Assembly (NCBI RefSeq): GCF_029846235.1
Contig: NZ_JARVWP010000008.1
Location: forward strand, 248,001 to 312,000
Source: Bradyrhizobium sp. CER78
GTDB lineage: Bacteria; Pseudomonadota; Alphaproteobacteria; Rhizobiales; Xanthobacteraceae
DNA: 64,000 bases
Reading direction: 5' to 3'
Of the stretch, positions 16,895 to 24,981 are shown one piece after another (positions within the stretch are counted from its first letter, which is position 1; the number at the start of each line of letters is the position of its first letter). Both the position numbers and the translations under genes were made by a program. The notes under the pieces were generated by a model. That model made no database searches. It saw only the letters and a list, made by a program, of their open reading frames with translations, and was not told the DNA's origin.

Positions 16895-17024
16895 GTCGTC
16901 CCGGGCAAGCGAAGCGCGACCCGGGACCCATAACCACAAATATCAATTGATCGAAGGCTGGGGCCCCAGCGAACACAACAACCGGCATCGGTGGTTATGG
17001 GTCCCTGCTTTCGCAGGGACGACG
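16895..17024. repeat. Intergenic palindromic repeat, family A (third copy)
   Basis: GTCGTCCCGGGC...GACCCGGGACCCATAACCAC on the left, GTGGTTATGGGTCCCTGC...GCAGGGACGACG on the right, and a GGCTGGGGCCCCAGC-type palindrome in the middle. It separates the tautomerase and thioesterase genes. Confidence 0.8.
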
Positions 17025-17032
17025 AAGGTGAG

Positions 17033-17236
17033 CTACTTCTTCGCCGCAGCCGCGCGCTCGACGAACGACTTGCCGCCCTTCATCTTGTGATGCAGCGGCG
17101 CTTCGTTGATCTGGATCACGACCGCATCGGCATCGACGCCGAGATTCTTCACCAGCGCCTGGGTGATGTCGCGCATCATGCCGAGCTTCTGCTCGTCGGT
17201 ACGGCCGGCGGCCATGCTCACGGTGATCTCAGGCAT
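17033..17236 (-). CDS. 4-oxalocrotonate tautomerase family protein
   Basis: A 67 aa enzyme of the 4-OT family. Starting at ATG 17236 gives MPEITVSMAAGRTDEQK, exposing the catalytic Pro1 after Met removal; the upstream ATG at 17269 would bury it. The conserved tail HHKMKGGKSFVERA is present. Typical activity is enol-keto tautomerisation; the substrate is unknown. It is 115 bp upstream of hisS in the direction of transcription. Confidence 0.88.
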   Translation of the reverse strand: MPEITVSMAAGRTDEQKLGMMRDITQALVKNLGVDADAVVIQINEAPLHHKMKGGKSFVERAAAAKK

Positions 17237-17350
17237 TGGTATGTCTCCCTGGTTGTCGTTGACGCGCAAAGCCGGTCACTTGCCGGTCTGGCGGGCGCTG
17301 CATCTTTTTGAAGATGGATGCGCGGGTCAAGCCCGCGCATGACAAACCAG

Positions 17351-18874
17351 CTATCCCCACGCCACGTCATGCCGCGCCAGGACCTCGCGGACTTTCGCGA
17401 CCAGATCGGCCTCGGCGCAGGAGAACTGCGCCGGACGTGTTTCACGCCATTCCTGGTTGGAGGCGATCGCAGCCGCCGCCTTGGCGCCCTCGATCAAATC
17501 CTTGACCTGCACCTCGCCGCGCGCCTTCTCGTCCGAGCCCTGGATGATCACGCAAGGCGAGTTGCGGCGGTCGGCATATTTGAGCTGGTTGCCCATGTTC
17601 TTCGGATTGCCGAGATAGAGTTCGGCACGAATGCCGGCCTGGCGCAGCTGCGCAACCATCTTCTGATAGTCGGCGACGCGGTCGCGGTCGAACACGGTGA
17701 CGACGACGGGGCCGAATTCGGCCTGTGTATCGAGCTGGCCGAACATGGTCAGCGCGGCCTGCAGCCGCGACACGCCGATCGAGAAGCCGGTTGCCGGCAC
17801 CGGCTCGCCACGGAAGCGCGAGACGAGGCCGTCATAGCGGCCACCGCCGCCGACCGAGCCGAACCGCACCGGGCGGCCTTTCTCGTCCTTGGTGTCGAGC
17901 AGCAGCTCAACCTCGTAGACCGGGCCGGTGTAGTATTCGAGGCCGCGGACAACGGTGGGATCGATGCGGATGCGATCTGAGCCATAGCCGGACGCCGCGA
18001 CCAGTTTTGCGATTTCTTCGAGCTCGCTCACGCCGGCCTGGCCGACCTCGCTCTTCGCCAGATAGGTCTCGGCCGCAGCGATAGCCTGTTTCCAATCATC
18101 GCGCTGCTGCGTGACGGCCAGCACGATATCGGCATCCGCCGGGCTCAGCTCAGCGCCCTTGGTGAAGTCGCCCTTGCCCTCTTCGCCGCCATCCCATCGT
18201 CCGGGACCAAGCAGCTTGCGAACCTCGTCGGCTGGAAACTTGTCGAGCTTGTCGATCGCGCGCAGCACGGTGAGACGACGGCCGGCATTCTCTTCACCGC
18301 CGAGACCGATCGCCTCAAGCACGCCGTCGAGCACCTTACGGTTGTTCACCTTCACGACATAGGAGCCGCGCGGAATGCCGAGCGCTTCCATCGTGTCGGC
18401 CGCCATCATGCAGATCTCGGCGTCGGCCGCCGGCGTCGCCGAGCCGACCGTGTCGGCGTCGAACTGCATGAACTGGCGGAAGCGGCCGGGACCGGGCTTC
18501 TCGTTGCGGAAGACATAACCGAACCGATACGACCGATACGGCTTCGGCAGCGCGTCGAAGTTTTCCGCGACATAGCGCGCCAGCGGCGCGGTCAAATCGT
18601 AGCGCAGCGAGATCCACTGCTCGTCGTCGTCCTGAAACGAGAACACGCCCTCGTTGGGCCGGTCCTGGTCGGGCAGGAACTTGCCGAGCGCGTCGGTATA
18701 TTCCATCGCCGGCGTCTCCACCGGCTCGAAGCCGTACAGCTCGTAGACGGCACGGATCTTCTCGACCATCGCCCGCGTGGCATTGATCGCGGCCGGGCCG
18801 CGATCTTCCAGCCCGCGCGGCAGGCGCGCCTTCAGTTTCTGGGGTTTTTTAGATTTTTCGGCCATGGCGGGCAT
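17351..18874 (-). CDS. hisS: Histidine--tRNA ligase (alphaproteobacterial type)
   Basis: Class II synthetase of 507 aa (ATG 18865 is an alternative start). Motif 1 region GLEDRGPAAINATRAMVEKI; motif 2 FRNEKPGPGRFRQFMQFDAD; HisA motif RGLEYYTGPVYE; motif 3 GGGGRYDGLVSRF and GFSIGVSRL; C-terminal anticodon domain. It is longer than the canonical enzyme of about 425 aa, and GPGRFRQF replaces the usual QxGRxRQF. This fits the divergent HisRS reported for many alphaproteobacteria whose tRNA-His lacks the G-1 base. Confidence 0.95.
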   Translation of the reverse strand: MPAMAEKSKKPQKLKARLPRGLEDRGPAAINATRAMVEKIRAVYELYGFEPVETPAMEYTDALGKFLPDQDRPNEGVFSFQDDDEQWISLRYDLTAPLARYVAENFDALPKPYRSYRFGYVFRNEKPGPGRFRQFMQFDADTVGSATPAADAEICMMAADTMEALGIPRGSYVVKVNNRKVLDGVLEAIGLGGEENAGRRLTVLRAIDKLDKFPADEVRKLLGPGRWDGGEEGKGDFTKGAELSPADADIVLAVTQQRDDWKQAIAAAETYLAKSEVGQAGVSELEEIAKLVAASGYGSDRIRIDPTVVRGLEYYTGPVYEVELLLDTKDEKGRPVRFGSVGGGGRYDGLVSRFRGEPVPATGFSIGVSRLQAALTMFGQLDTQAEFGPVVVTVFDRDRVADYQKMVAQLRQAGIRAELYLGNPKNMGNQLKYADRRNSPCVIIQGSDEKARGEVQVKDLIEGAKAAAAIASNQEWRETRPAQFSCAEADLVAKVREVLARHDVAWG

Positions 18875-18921
18875 TTACCAGCGGACGCGCGAGGCGGCAA
18901 CCGGCACCGTCCTTGTCGCAC

Positions 18922-19023
18922 CGTCATTCCGGGGCGCGTCGAAGACGCGAACCTCAGGTGCGCAATTGCGCACCAGGGAATCTCGAGATTCCGGGTCTGG
19001 TCCTACGGACCATCCCGGAATGA
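18922..19023. repeat. Intergenic palindromic repeat, family B (second copy)
   Basis: CCGTCATTCCGGGGCGCGTC ... GAATCTCGAGATTCCGG ... CCATCCCGGAATGATG. It fills most of the gap between ilvE and hisS on the minus strand. Confidence 0.8.
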
Positions 19024-19034
19024 TGCCTCGTCCG

Positions 19035-20114
19035 TTACTGGACGTTTCTGATCCAGTTGTGCGGATCGTTGGTGCGACCGTACTGGATGTCGACCAGCTT
19101 CTTGCGCAGGCCCATGGCGACCGGGCCGGCCACGCCGCCGCTGATCTGGAAATCGCCGCTCGCCGAGCACACCTTGCCGATCGGCGAGATCACGGCGGCG
19201 GTACCGCAGGCGAACGCTTCCTTCAGCTTGCCGCTGGCGGCGTCGGCACGCCACTGCTGGATCGTGTAAGGCTCCTCGCGCACGCGCGTGCCGGCATCCT
19301 TGGCGAGCGCGATGATCGAGTCGCGCGTGATGCCGGGCAGGATGGTGCCGAGCGGCGGCGTCAGCAACGAGCCGTCGTCGAACGCGAAGAAGACGTTCAT
19401 GCCGCCGAGCTCCTCGATGTAGCGGCGCTCGACCGCATCGAGGAACACGACCTGGTCGCAACCGCGCTCGATCGCCTCGGCCTGCGCGCGCAGGCTGGCG
19501 GCATAATTGCCGCCGCACTTGACGGCGCCGGTGCCGCCGATCGCGGCGCGCGTGTAATTCTCCGACACCCAGATCGACACCGGCGCAGGACCGCCCTTGA
19601 AATAGGAGCCGACCGGCGATGCGATGACCGAGAAGATGTATTCCGCCGACGGCTTCACGCCGAGGAAGACCTCGCTCGCGATCATGAACGGCCGCAGATA
19701 GAGGCTGCCCTCGCCGCCCGGGATCCAGGCGCGATCGATCCGCACCAGCTGCTCGACCGCGTCGATGAACACATCCTCGGGCAACGGCGCCATCGCCATG
19801 CGCTCGGCCGAATCGTGGAAGCGGCGGGCATTGGCGTCGGGACGGAACAGGTTCACACCGCCATCATCGCGCCGGTAGGCCTTGAGACCTTCGAAAATTT
19901 CCTGGGCGTAGTGCAGCACCGCGCCGGCCGGATCGAGCGGGAAATTCGCGCGTGCCTCGACGCGGGCGCTGTGCCAACCCTTGCCCTGGCTGTAGCGGAC
20001 GATCGCCATGTGGTCGGTGAAGACGCGGCCGAAGCCCGGGTCCACGAGCTTCGCCGCGCGATCCTTGTCGGAGGTCGCATTCGGCGAAGGCTGGATGTCG
20101 AATTTCAAAGTCAT
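19035..20114 (-). CDS. ilvE: Branched-chain amino acid aminotransferase
   Basis: PLP enzyme for the last step of leucine, isoleucine and valine synthesis and the first step of their breakdown. It is 359 aa from ATG 20114 (MTLKFDIQPSPN). It is the longer BCAT type: PGFGRVFTDHM, EIFEGLKAYR, FRPDANARRF, and the PLP lysine in VKCGGNYAASL, then ELGGMNVFFAF and GTAAVISPIG. An upstream ATG at 20180 would add an atypical Arg-rich extension. It ends close to the repeat before hisS and is divergent from the MarR gene. Confidence 0.95.
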   Translation of the reverse strand: MTLKFDIQPSPNATSDKDRAAKLVDPGFGRVFTDHMAIVRYSQGKGWHSARVEARANFPLDPAGAVLHYAQEIFEGLKAYRRDDGGVNLFRPDANARRFHDSAERMAMAPLPEDVFIDAVEQLVRIDRAWIPGGEGSLYLRPFMIASEVFLGVKPSAEYIFSVIASPVGSYFKGGPAPVSIWVSENYTRAAIGGTGAVKCGGNYAASLRAQAEAIERGCDQVVFLDAVERRYIEELGGMNVFFAFDDGSLLTPPLGTILPGITRDSIIALAKDAGTRVREEPYTIQQWRADAASGKLKEAFACGTAAVISPIGKVCSASGDFQISGGVAGPVAMGLRKKLVDIQYGRTNDPHNWIRNVQ

Positions 20115-20445
20115 TTTTCTTGCTTTCCGCTGTCGGAACCGGCGCCATACCGGGCGCCGGCCTGTTTCCCCCGGAGCCATCAGGCTCGGCTGGCCCGGAC
20201 TTCACCACCACCGGCCTCACGGGCCGGTTTCCATCGCCAACATGCCGTTTAGACATGCTTTTGCGGAATGCTGAAGTCCAGTATGTTTGCCGAAATGCCG
20301 CTCGACAATCGCACGGTAGTCCAATTTGCGGCCCAAACCGCCTCACAGGCTCTTTCAGGCCGACTCAAACGCTGTCGGGAACGAAACGACCTAATGTTTC
20401 GTCGTGACAGGCAGTTTTGTAACATTGAACCCAAGATACGTCAAT
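20115..20445. other. 331 bp divergent regulatory region between ilvE and the MarR gene
   Basis: No gene is seen. The right end carries two dyads near the MarR start: ACGAAAC-N8-GTTTCGT (20381-20402) and GTCA-ATA-TGAC (20440-20450), the second overlapping the ATG at 20446. The left half holds GC-rich hairpins (ACCGGCCTCACGGGCCGGT at 20210-20228). Confidence 0.6.
20381..20402. promoter_or_regulatory. Candidate MarR operator
   Basis: ACGAAAC-GACCTAAT-GTTTCGT, a perfect 7 bp inverted repeat with an 8 bp spacer, 43 bp upstream of the MarR gene. Size and position are typical of a MarR autoregulatory site; binding is inferred. Confidence 0.55.
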
Positions 20446-20994
20446 ATGACTGACATAAATTTCTCAGGCATGGCTGCCAAGCCCGATTCGCAGGGAGACG
20501 ATCACGCTCCTGCGGCGGGCGGACGCGACCTGCGCTGGGACATCATCGAGCTGTTGTTCTTCGCCTACCGCGACTTTGTCGGCGACGCCGACCAGGAGCT
20601 GGAGGCATTCGGTTTCGGCCGCGCCCACCACCGCGTCATCCACTTCGTCACCCGCTATCCCGGCCTGAAGGTCGCGGACCTGCTCGACGTCCTGCGCATC
20701 ACCAAGCAATCGCTCGGGCGCGTGCTCAAGCAGCTCTTGGACGAGGGCTACATCGTGCAGAAGACCGGCAACAACGATCGCCGGCAGCGCCTGCTCTACG
20801 CGACGCCCAAGGGCGAGGCGCTGGTCGCCAAGCTCGCAGGGCTGCAGACCGACCGCATCAACCGCGCGATCGCCGGGATCGATCCGGCCGGCGTCGAGAC
20901 CGTTCGCCAGTTCCTCCGCGCGATGATCGACCGCGACGATCCCGACAAGGTGCTCGAAGCGATCTTCGGCGGCGGCAAGAAAACAAGGGAGTGA
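20446..20994 (+). CDS. MarR-family transcriptional regulator
   Basis: A 182 aa winged-helix repressor or activator. From ATG 20446, a disordered N-terminus of about 25 residues is followed by LRWDIIELLFFAYRDFVGDAD, the helix-turn-helix GLKVADLLDVLRITKQSLGRVLKQL and the wing VQKTGNNDRRQRLLYATPKG. It overlaps or abuts the response-regulator gene. The MarR-then-OmpR arrangement recalls petP-petR of Rhodobacter, though no cytochrome bc1 genes are near. The ligand is unknown. Confidence 0.88.
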   Translation: MTDINFSGMAAKPDSQGDDHAPAAGGRDLRWDIIELLFFAYRDFVGDADQELEAFGFGRAHHRVIHFVTRYPGLKVADLLDVLRITKQSLGRVLKQLLDEGYIVQKTGNNDRRQRLLYATPKGEALVAKLAGLQTDRINRAIAGIDPAGVETVRQFLRAMIDRDDPDKVLEAIFGGGKKTRE

Positions 20995-20999
20995 ACCTG

Positions 21000-21719
21000 G
21001 TGCAGGCTGCAACCATGATGCGCGCGCCGGTCGAGCCGGCCGACGACGCGCCGCATCTTCTGCTGGTCGACGACGACCGGCGTATTCGCGACCTGCTGTC
21101 GCGCTTTCTGTCCGGCGAGGGCTATCGTGTCACGACGGCGATGAGCGCCACCGACGCGCGCGCCAAGCTGCTCGGGCTGCATTTCGACCTGCTCATCCTC
21201 GACGTGATGATGCCCGGCGAGAACGGCTTCGACCTCGCCCGCTTCATCCGCACCTCCTCGACGGTGCCGATCATCATGCTGACTGCCCGCCATGAGGCGG
21301 AGGCCCGCATCGAGGGCCTGCAGATCGGCGCCGACGACTACGTCGCCAAGCCGTTCGAGCCGCGCGAGCTGGTGCTGCGCATCGGCAATATTCTCAAGCG
21401 CACCGCGCCGCCGCAGGTCACGGTGGTCGAGCAGATCGCATTCGGCCCCTACATCTTCCACATCGAACGCAGCGAGCTGCGCCAGGGCGAGGAGATCATC
21501 CATCTCACCGACCGCGAGCGCGAGATGCTGCGCATCCTCGCCAGCGCTCCCGGCGAGACCGTGCCGCGCGCCGAGCTGACCTCTGGCGGCACCGTCAACG
21601 AACGCGCGGTCGACGTGCAGATCAACCGCCTGCGCCGCAAGATCGAGCACGATCCCGCCAATCCGCTGTTCCTGCAGGCGGTGCGCGGCATCGGCTATCG
21701 CCTGGTTGCCTCACCCTGA
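21000..21719 (+). CDS. OmpR/PhoB-family response regulator
   Basis: Two-component regulator with a receiver domain (acidic pocket VDDD, phospho-acceptor Asp in LLILDVMMPGENG, Thr in IMLTARHE, Lys in VAKPFEP) and a C-terminal winged helix (HLTDREREMLRIL... NERAVDVQINRLRRKIE... VRGIGYRL). GTG 21000 has AGGGAG 8 nt upstream; GTG 20991, overlapping the MarR stop, and ATG 21015 are alternatives. Its partner kinase follows after a 110 bp gap of hairpins. The regulon is unknown. Confidence 0.93.
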   Translation: MQAATMMRAPVEPADDAPHLLLVDDDRRIRDLLSRFLSGEGYRVTTAMSATDARAKLLGLHFDLLILDVMMPGENGFDLARFIRTSSTVPIIMLTARHEAEARIEGLQIGADDYVAKPFEPRELVLRIGNILKRTAPPQVTVVEQIAFGPYIFHIERSELRQGEEIIHLTDREREMLRILASAPGETVPRAELTSGGTVNERAVDVQINRLRRKIEHDPANPLFLQAVRGIGYRLVASP

Positions 21720-21815
21720 AGCGCGATGAGATTGTAATGAATCTTCATCGCGCTTCAGGTCCTCATTTGAGCATGATCTTGTCGGAAAACCGCTACGCAC
21801 TTTTCCGGATCATGC
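21715..21815. repeat. Two adjacent hairpins between response regulator and kinase genes
   Basis: First hairpin 21715-21759: CCTGAAGCGCGATGA-GATT pairs with AATCTTCATCGCGCTTCAGG with one bulged base, and its left arm includes the response-regulator stop codon. Second hairpin 21771-21815: GCATGATCTTGTCGGAAAA...TTTTCCGGATCATGC, family E. There is no T-run after the first stem, so it may protect or process the mRNA rather than end transcription. Confidence 0.85.
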
Positions 21816-21829
21816 TTTAGAGCATCCGC

Positions 21830-23215
21830 ATGAGCACGCTCGACTCCGGCCTGACCCTGATCAAGAACGCCTCGCAGCGCGTCTCGAAGGCGAACGGCTG
21901 GATGGGCAATGCGTTCAAGAGCTGGATGCCGACCGGCCTCTACGCCCGCGCGCTGCTGATCATGATCGTGCCGATGGTGATCCTGCAGACCGTGGTGGCG
22001 TTCGTGTTCATGGAGCGGCACTGGAACACGGTGACGCGGCGCCTGTCGGCCGCGGTGGTGTCCGACATCGCCGCGCTGATCGACGTCTACAAGAATTATC
22101 CGCAGGACAAGGACCGCGCCCAGCTTCGCCACATCGCCCAGAAGCTGCAGCTGGTGGTCGACTTCCTCCCCGCCGGCGACATGCCGCCGCCGGGGCCGAA
22201 GCCGTTCTTCTCGCTGCTCGACCAGACTCTCTCGGTGCAGCTCGGCCGCCAGATCAGCCGTCCGTTCTGGATCGACACCGTCGGCAAGTCCAATCTGGTC
22301 GAGATCCGCGTCCAGCTCGACGATTCCGTGATGCGGATCTTCGCCCAGCGCAGCGCGGCCTACGCCTCCAATTCGGAGATCTTCATCTTCTGGATGCTCG
22401 GCACCTCGACGATCCTGTTGATCGTCGCCGTGCTGTTCCTGCGCAACCAGATCAAGCCGATCCTGCGGCTCGCCGACGCCGCCGAAAGCTTCGGCAAGGG
22501 CCGCGAGGCGCCGAACTTCCGGCCGCGCGGCGCGCGCGAGGTGCGGCGCGCGGCACAGGCCTTCATCGAGATGAAGGCGCGCGTCGAGCGCTCGATCGAG
22601 CAGCGCACCGCGATGCTCGCCGGCGTGTCGCACGATTTGCGCACCATCCTGACCCGATTCAAGCTCGAGCTCGCCCTGATCGGCGAAGGTCCCGAGATCG
22701 ACGCGATGCGCAAGGACGTCGACGAAATGTCGATGATGCTGGAGGACTACCTCGCCTTCGCGCGCGGCGATTCCGGCGAGGTCGCGCAGCCGACCGACAT
22801 GGCGATGGCGCTGGAGGAGCTGCGCAGCGACGCCGAGCGCCACGGCCACACCGCGACCGTCGCATTCCACGGCCTGCCCGTGGTCACAGTGAAGCCGGCC
22901 TCGTTCAAGCGCTGCCTCGCCAACCTCGTTTCCAACGCGGCGCGCCACGCCAACACGATCTCGATCACCGGCCAGCGCGACCACCGCTATCTCAACATCA
23001 CGGTCGATGACGACGGCCCCGGCATTCCCCCCGCCATGCGCGAGGAAGTGTTCAAGCCGTTCCTGCGGCTCGACGATGCCCGCAACCAGGACGAAGGCGG
23101 CAGCGGGCTCGGGCTTGCGATCGCCCGCGACATCGCGCGCTCGCATGGCGGCGATATCATGCTCGGCGAAAGCCCGATGGGCGGCCTGCGCGCGCAGGTG
23201 CGGGTGCCGGTGTAG
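21830..23215 (+). CDS. Sensor histidine kinase, EnvZ-like
   Basis: Inner-membrane kinase of 461 aa. First membrane segment about residues 43-61 (LLIMIVPMVILQTVVAFVF), periplasmic sensor to about 185, second segment ILLIVAVLFL, HAMP, H-box LAGVSHDLRTILTRFKLEL, N-box NLVSNAARHA, and DDGPGIPP, EGGSGLGLAI G-boxes. The H-box has THR-I-L-T-R as in EnvZ. It is separated from its probable partner response regulator by hairpins. The signal is unknown. Confidence 0.93.
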   Translation: MSTLDSGLTLIKNASQRVSKANGWMGNAFKSWMPTGLYARALLIMIVPMVILQTVVAFVFMERHWNTVTRRLSAAVVSDIAALIDVYKNYPQDKDRAQLRHIAQKLQLVVDFLPAGDMPPPGPKPFFSLLDQTLSVQLGRQISRPFWIDTVGKSNLVEIRVQLDDSVMRIFAQRSAAYASNSEIFIFWMLGTSTILLIVAVLFLRNQIKPILRLADAAESFGKGREAPNFRPRGAREVRRAAQAFIEMKARVERSIEQRTAMLAGVSHDLRTILTRFKLELALIGEGPEIDAMRKDVDEMSMMLEDYLAFARGDSGEVAQPTDMAMALEELRSDAERHGHTATVAFHGLPVVTVKPASFKRCLANLVSNAARHANTISITGQRDHRYLNITVDDDGPGIPPAMREEVFKPFLRLDDARNQDEGGSGLGLAIARDIARSHGGDIMLGESPMGGLRAQVRVPV

Positions 23216-23272
23216 CCTGAGCTACCAGCGGTAGGACAAGGCCTGCGCGCAATGATGGCGGTGCCAAAACGC

Positions 23273-23299
23273 CACGGCCTCTCGCGATGAGAGGCCGTG
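23273..23299. terminator. Bidirectional terminator-like hairpin
   Basis: CACGGCCTCTC-GCGAT-GAGAGGCCGTG, a perfect 11 bp stem between the convergent kinase and DUF3617 genes. On the minus strand it is followed by GGCGTTTTGG; on the plus strand there is no T-run. Confidence 0.7.
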
Positions 23300-23335
23300 T
23301 TCGAACGCGCGGGCAGCAGTCGAAGGCGCTGCGCC

Positions 23336-23866
23336 TTACTTCTGCTTGGGCAGCAGGCCCTTCAGCTTTTCCATGTCCTTGATATTCATCTTCATGCCGC
23401 CGGGCATGATGATGTCACCGGGCTTCTGGTCGCTCTTGCAGGCGCCGAGCCATTTCGCCTCGATGGTCATCGTGGTGTCGCGGGAGCCCGCCGCGCCGCC
23501 CTCGGCATGCGAGGTGCTCTTCACCGTGTAGGCGGAATTGAAATCGCCGACGATCTCGGCATGGCTCTGCATCGACATGCCGGCGACGCTGCACACGCTG
23601 TCGCTGACATAGCCGGTCGCGGTCTTCTGGACGTCCTGCTTGGAGCAGACTTCCTTGGCCATCGGCGAGGCGGCAGCGCTCATCTCCTTGTCGGTGGTCT
23701 CGTCGGTGCAGTGCTGCATGGTGATTTCCGGCATCGGACCGCCGGTACGCACCATCTTCATCTCCCACAGACCGGCTTTCCGGATCGGCAGGTCGACGGC
23801 GCTTGCAGCGCCAGTGGACAGGACAAGGCAAACGGCAGAGCCAAGCAAGGCAAGCTGTCGGGTCAT
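23336..23866 (-). CDS. DUF3617 domain-containing secreted protein
   Basis: A 176 aa protein with a signal peptide (LLGSAVCLVLSTGAASA) and then DLPIRKAGLWEMKMV, the DUF3617 hallmark xxGxWExxx. Four Cys in CTDETTDKEM, CSKQDVQKT, CSVAGMSM and ACKSDQ suggest periplasmic disulfides. The tail is Gly/Met/Lys-rich. The function of the family is unknown. Confidence 0.87.
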   Translation of the reverse strand: MTRQLALLGSAVCLVLSTGAASAVDLPIRKAGLWEMKMVRTGGPMPEITMQHCTDETTDKEMSAAASPMAKEVCSKQDVQKTATGYVSDSVCSVAGMSMQSHAEIVGDFNSAYTVKSTSHAEGGAAGSRDTTMTIEAKWLGACKSDQKPGDIIMPGGMKMNIKDMEKLKGLLPKQK

Positions 23867-23907
23867 GCGGCTAGCTCCCGGCTGAACGATTAGGATATGG
23901 AGCGCGC

Positions 23908-24207
23908 TCAGTAGAGCGTGCGCACCGGCCTCTGCGCCGAGCCATAGGGTACCCAGCGGCAGGCGAAAGAGATGTAGCCGCCCGGATAGCGCTGCACCGC
24001 AAGGAACTTGGCGACCTTGCCGTAGGAGGCACAGTGATCGACGGCGAGTTGCCGGGCGTCGGTCTGGGTCGCCAGGCTATAGGCGATGATACCGCCGGTA
24101 TCATTGCCCTTGAACGGCGGCACCGGCTGCATCCAGTCGGCTTGCGCCGGACCAATGGCCAGCATCCCGCAAACGGCAACCAGGCACGCGGCCAATTTCC
24201 TTCGCAT
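23908..24207 (-). CDS. Small secreted protein of unknown function
   Basis: A 99 aa protein from ATG 24207, chosen because GGAG lies 8 nt upstream; the signal peptide MRRKLAACLVAVCGMLAIG...QA is clear. The mature part (DWMQPVPPFKGNDTGGIIAYSLA...) has two Cys in HCASYGKV and FACRWVPYG. It sits 41 bp upstream of the DUF3617 gene on the same strand. I do not recognise the family. Confidence 0.75.
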   Translation of the reverse strand: MRRKLAACLVAVCGMLAIGPAQADWMQPVPPFKGNDTGGIIAYSLATQTDARQLAVDHCASYGKVAKFLAVQRYPGGYISFACRWVPYGSAQRPVRTLY

Positions 24208-24373
24208 CGCAGACTCCATTTCGCTTGGTGCCAACATAGAGTGCGCCGGCGACGGTGAAAAGAACGAGCCGGCAGCTAAAGGTGGACTTCTCGGCAGGTG
24301 TTGCCGCGCTGCACTTGACCTTGCCGGGGCTTCACGGCACCGTCCGGCGCATCGGATAATCGGGTGGATTCCC

Positions 24374-24868
24374 ATGCGCAGCCTGTTCAACTCCCGCAAC
24401 AAACTCGGCCATAAGCTTGGTCTCGGCGCCGCAGTCCTGGTCGGCATGCTGGCTTTCGGGGGCACGGCCCAGGCGGCCAATCCGTTCGAGCTGAATTTCT
24501 GGCTGTCCGGACCGCGCTATGACGGCAACGTGGCGCCCTGCGAAAGGGCGCTCAGCGTGATCAGCGATCAATTCCATGAGAAGGAAGCCACCTTCTGGAA
24601 TTCGCCGCTCGTGATCACCGGTTTCAGCCGGATTCACGAAACCGCCTTCCGCCCCTGGCAGTCCGACAACATTCCGCGCCGCTATTGCTCGGGCGATGCT
24701 ATGCTCAGCGACGGGAAGGTGCGCAAGGTGCACTATTCGATCATCGAGGATGGCGGTTTCGCCGGCGTCAGCGATGCTCTGAGCGTCGCCCCTGGCGTCG
24801 AATGGTGCGTCGCCGGGCTCGACCGCAACTGGGCCTATAATCCGAATTGCAAGGCCGCCCGGCCCTGA
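24374..24868 (+). CDS. Secreted protein of unknown function
   Basis: A 164 aa protein with a signal peptide ending GGTAQA-A (about residue 34). Mature part: NPFELNFWLSGPRYDGNVAPCERALSVI..., containing Cys in VAPCERAL, RRYCSGDA, VEWCVAGLD and NPNCKA, likely two disulfides. Similar small periplasmic proteins occur in relatives, but I cannot name the family. It is divergent from the 23908 gene and followed by a clear terminator. Confidence 0.8.
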   Translation: MRSLFNSRNKLGHKLGLGAAVLVGMLAFGGTAQAANPFELNFWLSGPRYDGNVAPCERALSVISDQFHEKEATFWNSPLVITGFSRIHETAFRPWQSDNIPRRYCSGDAMLSDGKVRKVHYSIIEDGGFAGVSDALSVAPGVEWCVAGLDRNWAYNPNCKAARP

Positions 24869-24892
24869 TCTCCGACCGGATTGGTAAAACGG

Positions 24893-24922
24893 AAGCCGCC
24901 GCCATTCAGACGGCGGCTTTTG
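24893..24922 (+). terminator. Rho-independent terminator after the 24374 gene
   Basis: AAGCCGCCG-CCATTCAGA-CGGCGGCTTTTG: a perfect 9 bp stem with a 9 nt loop ending in a TTTT run, 24 bp past the stop codon. Confidence 0.9.
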
Positions 24923-24981
24923 TTCTTGAAATGTTCCGGCGGCCTGCTAGGCTCCGAACGGTCGCGTGAGGGGAGCGTTTG

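Noticed and set aside
21755..23146. 463-codon minus-strand frame opposite the histidine kinase
   Set aside because: The kinase has all H, N and G boxes; the antisense frame is a His/Asp/Arg-rich shadow.
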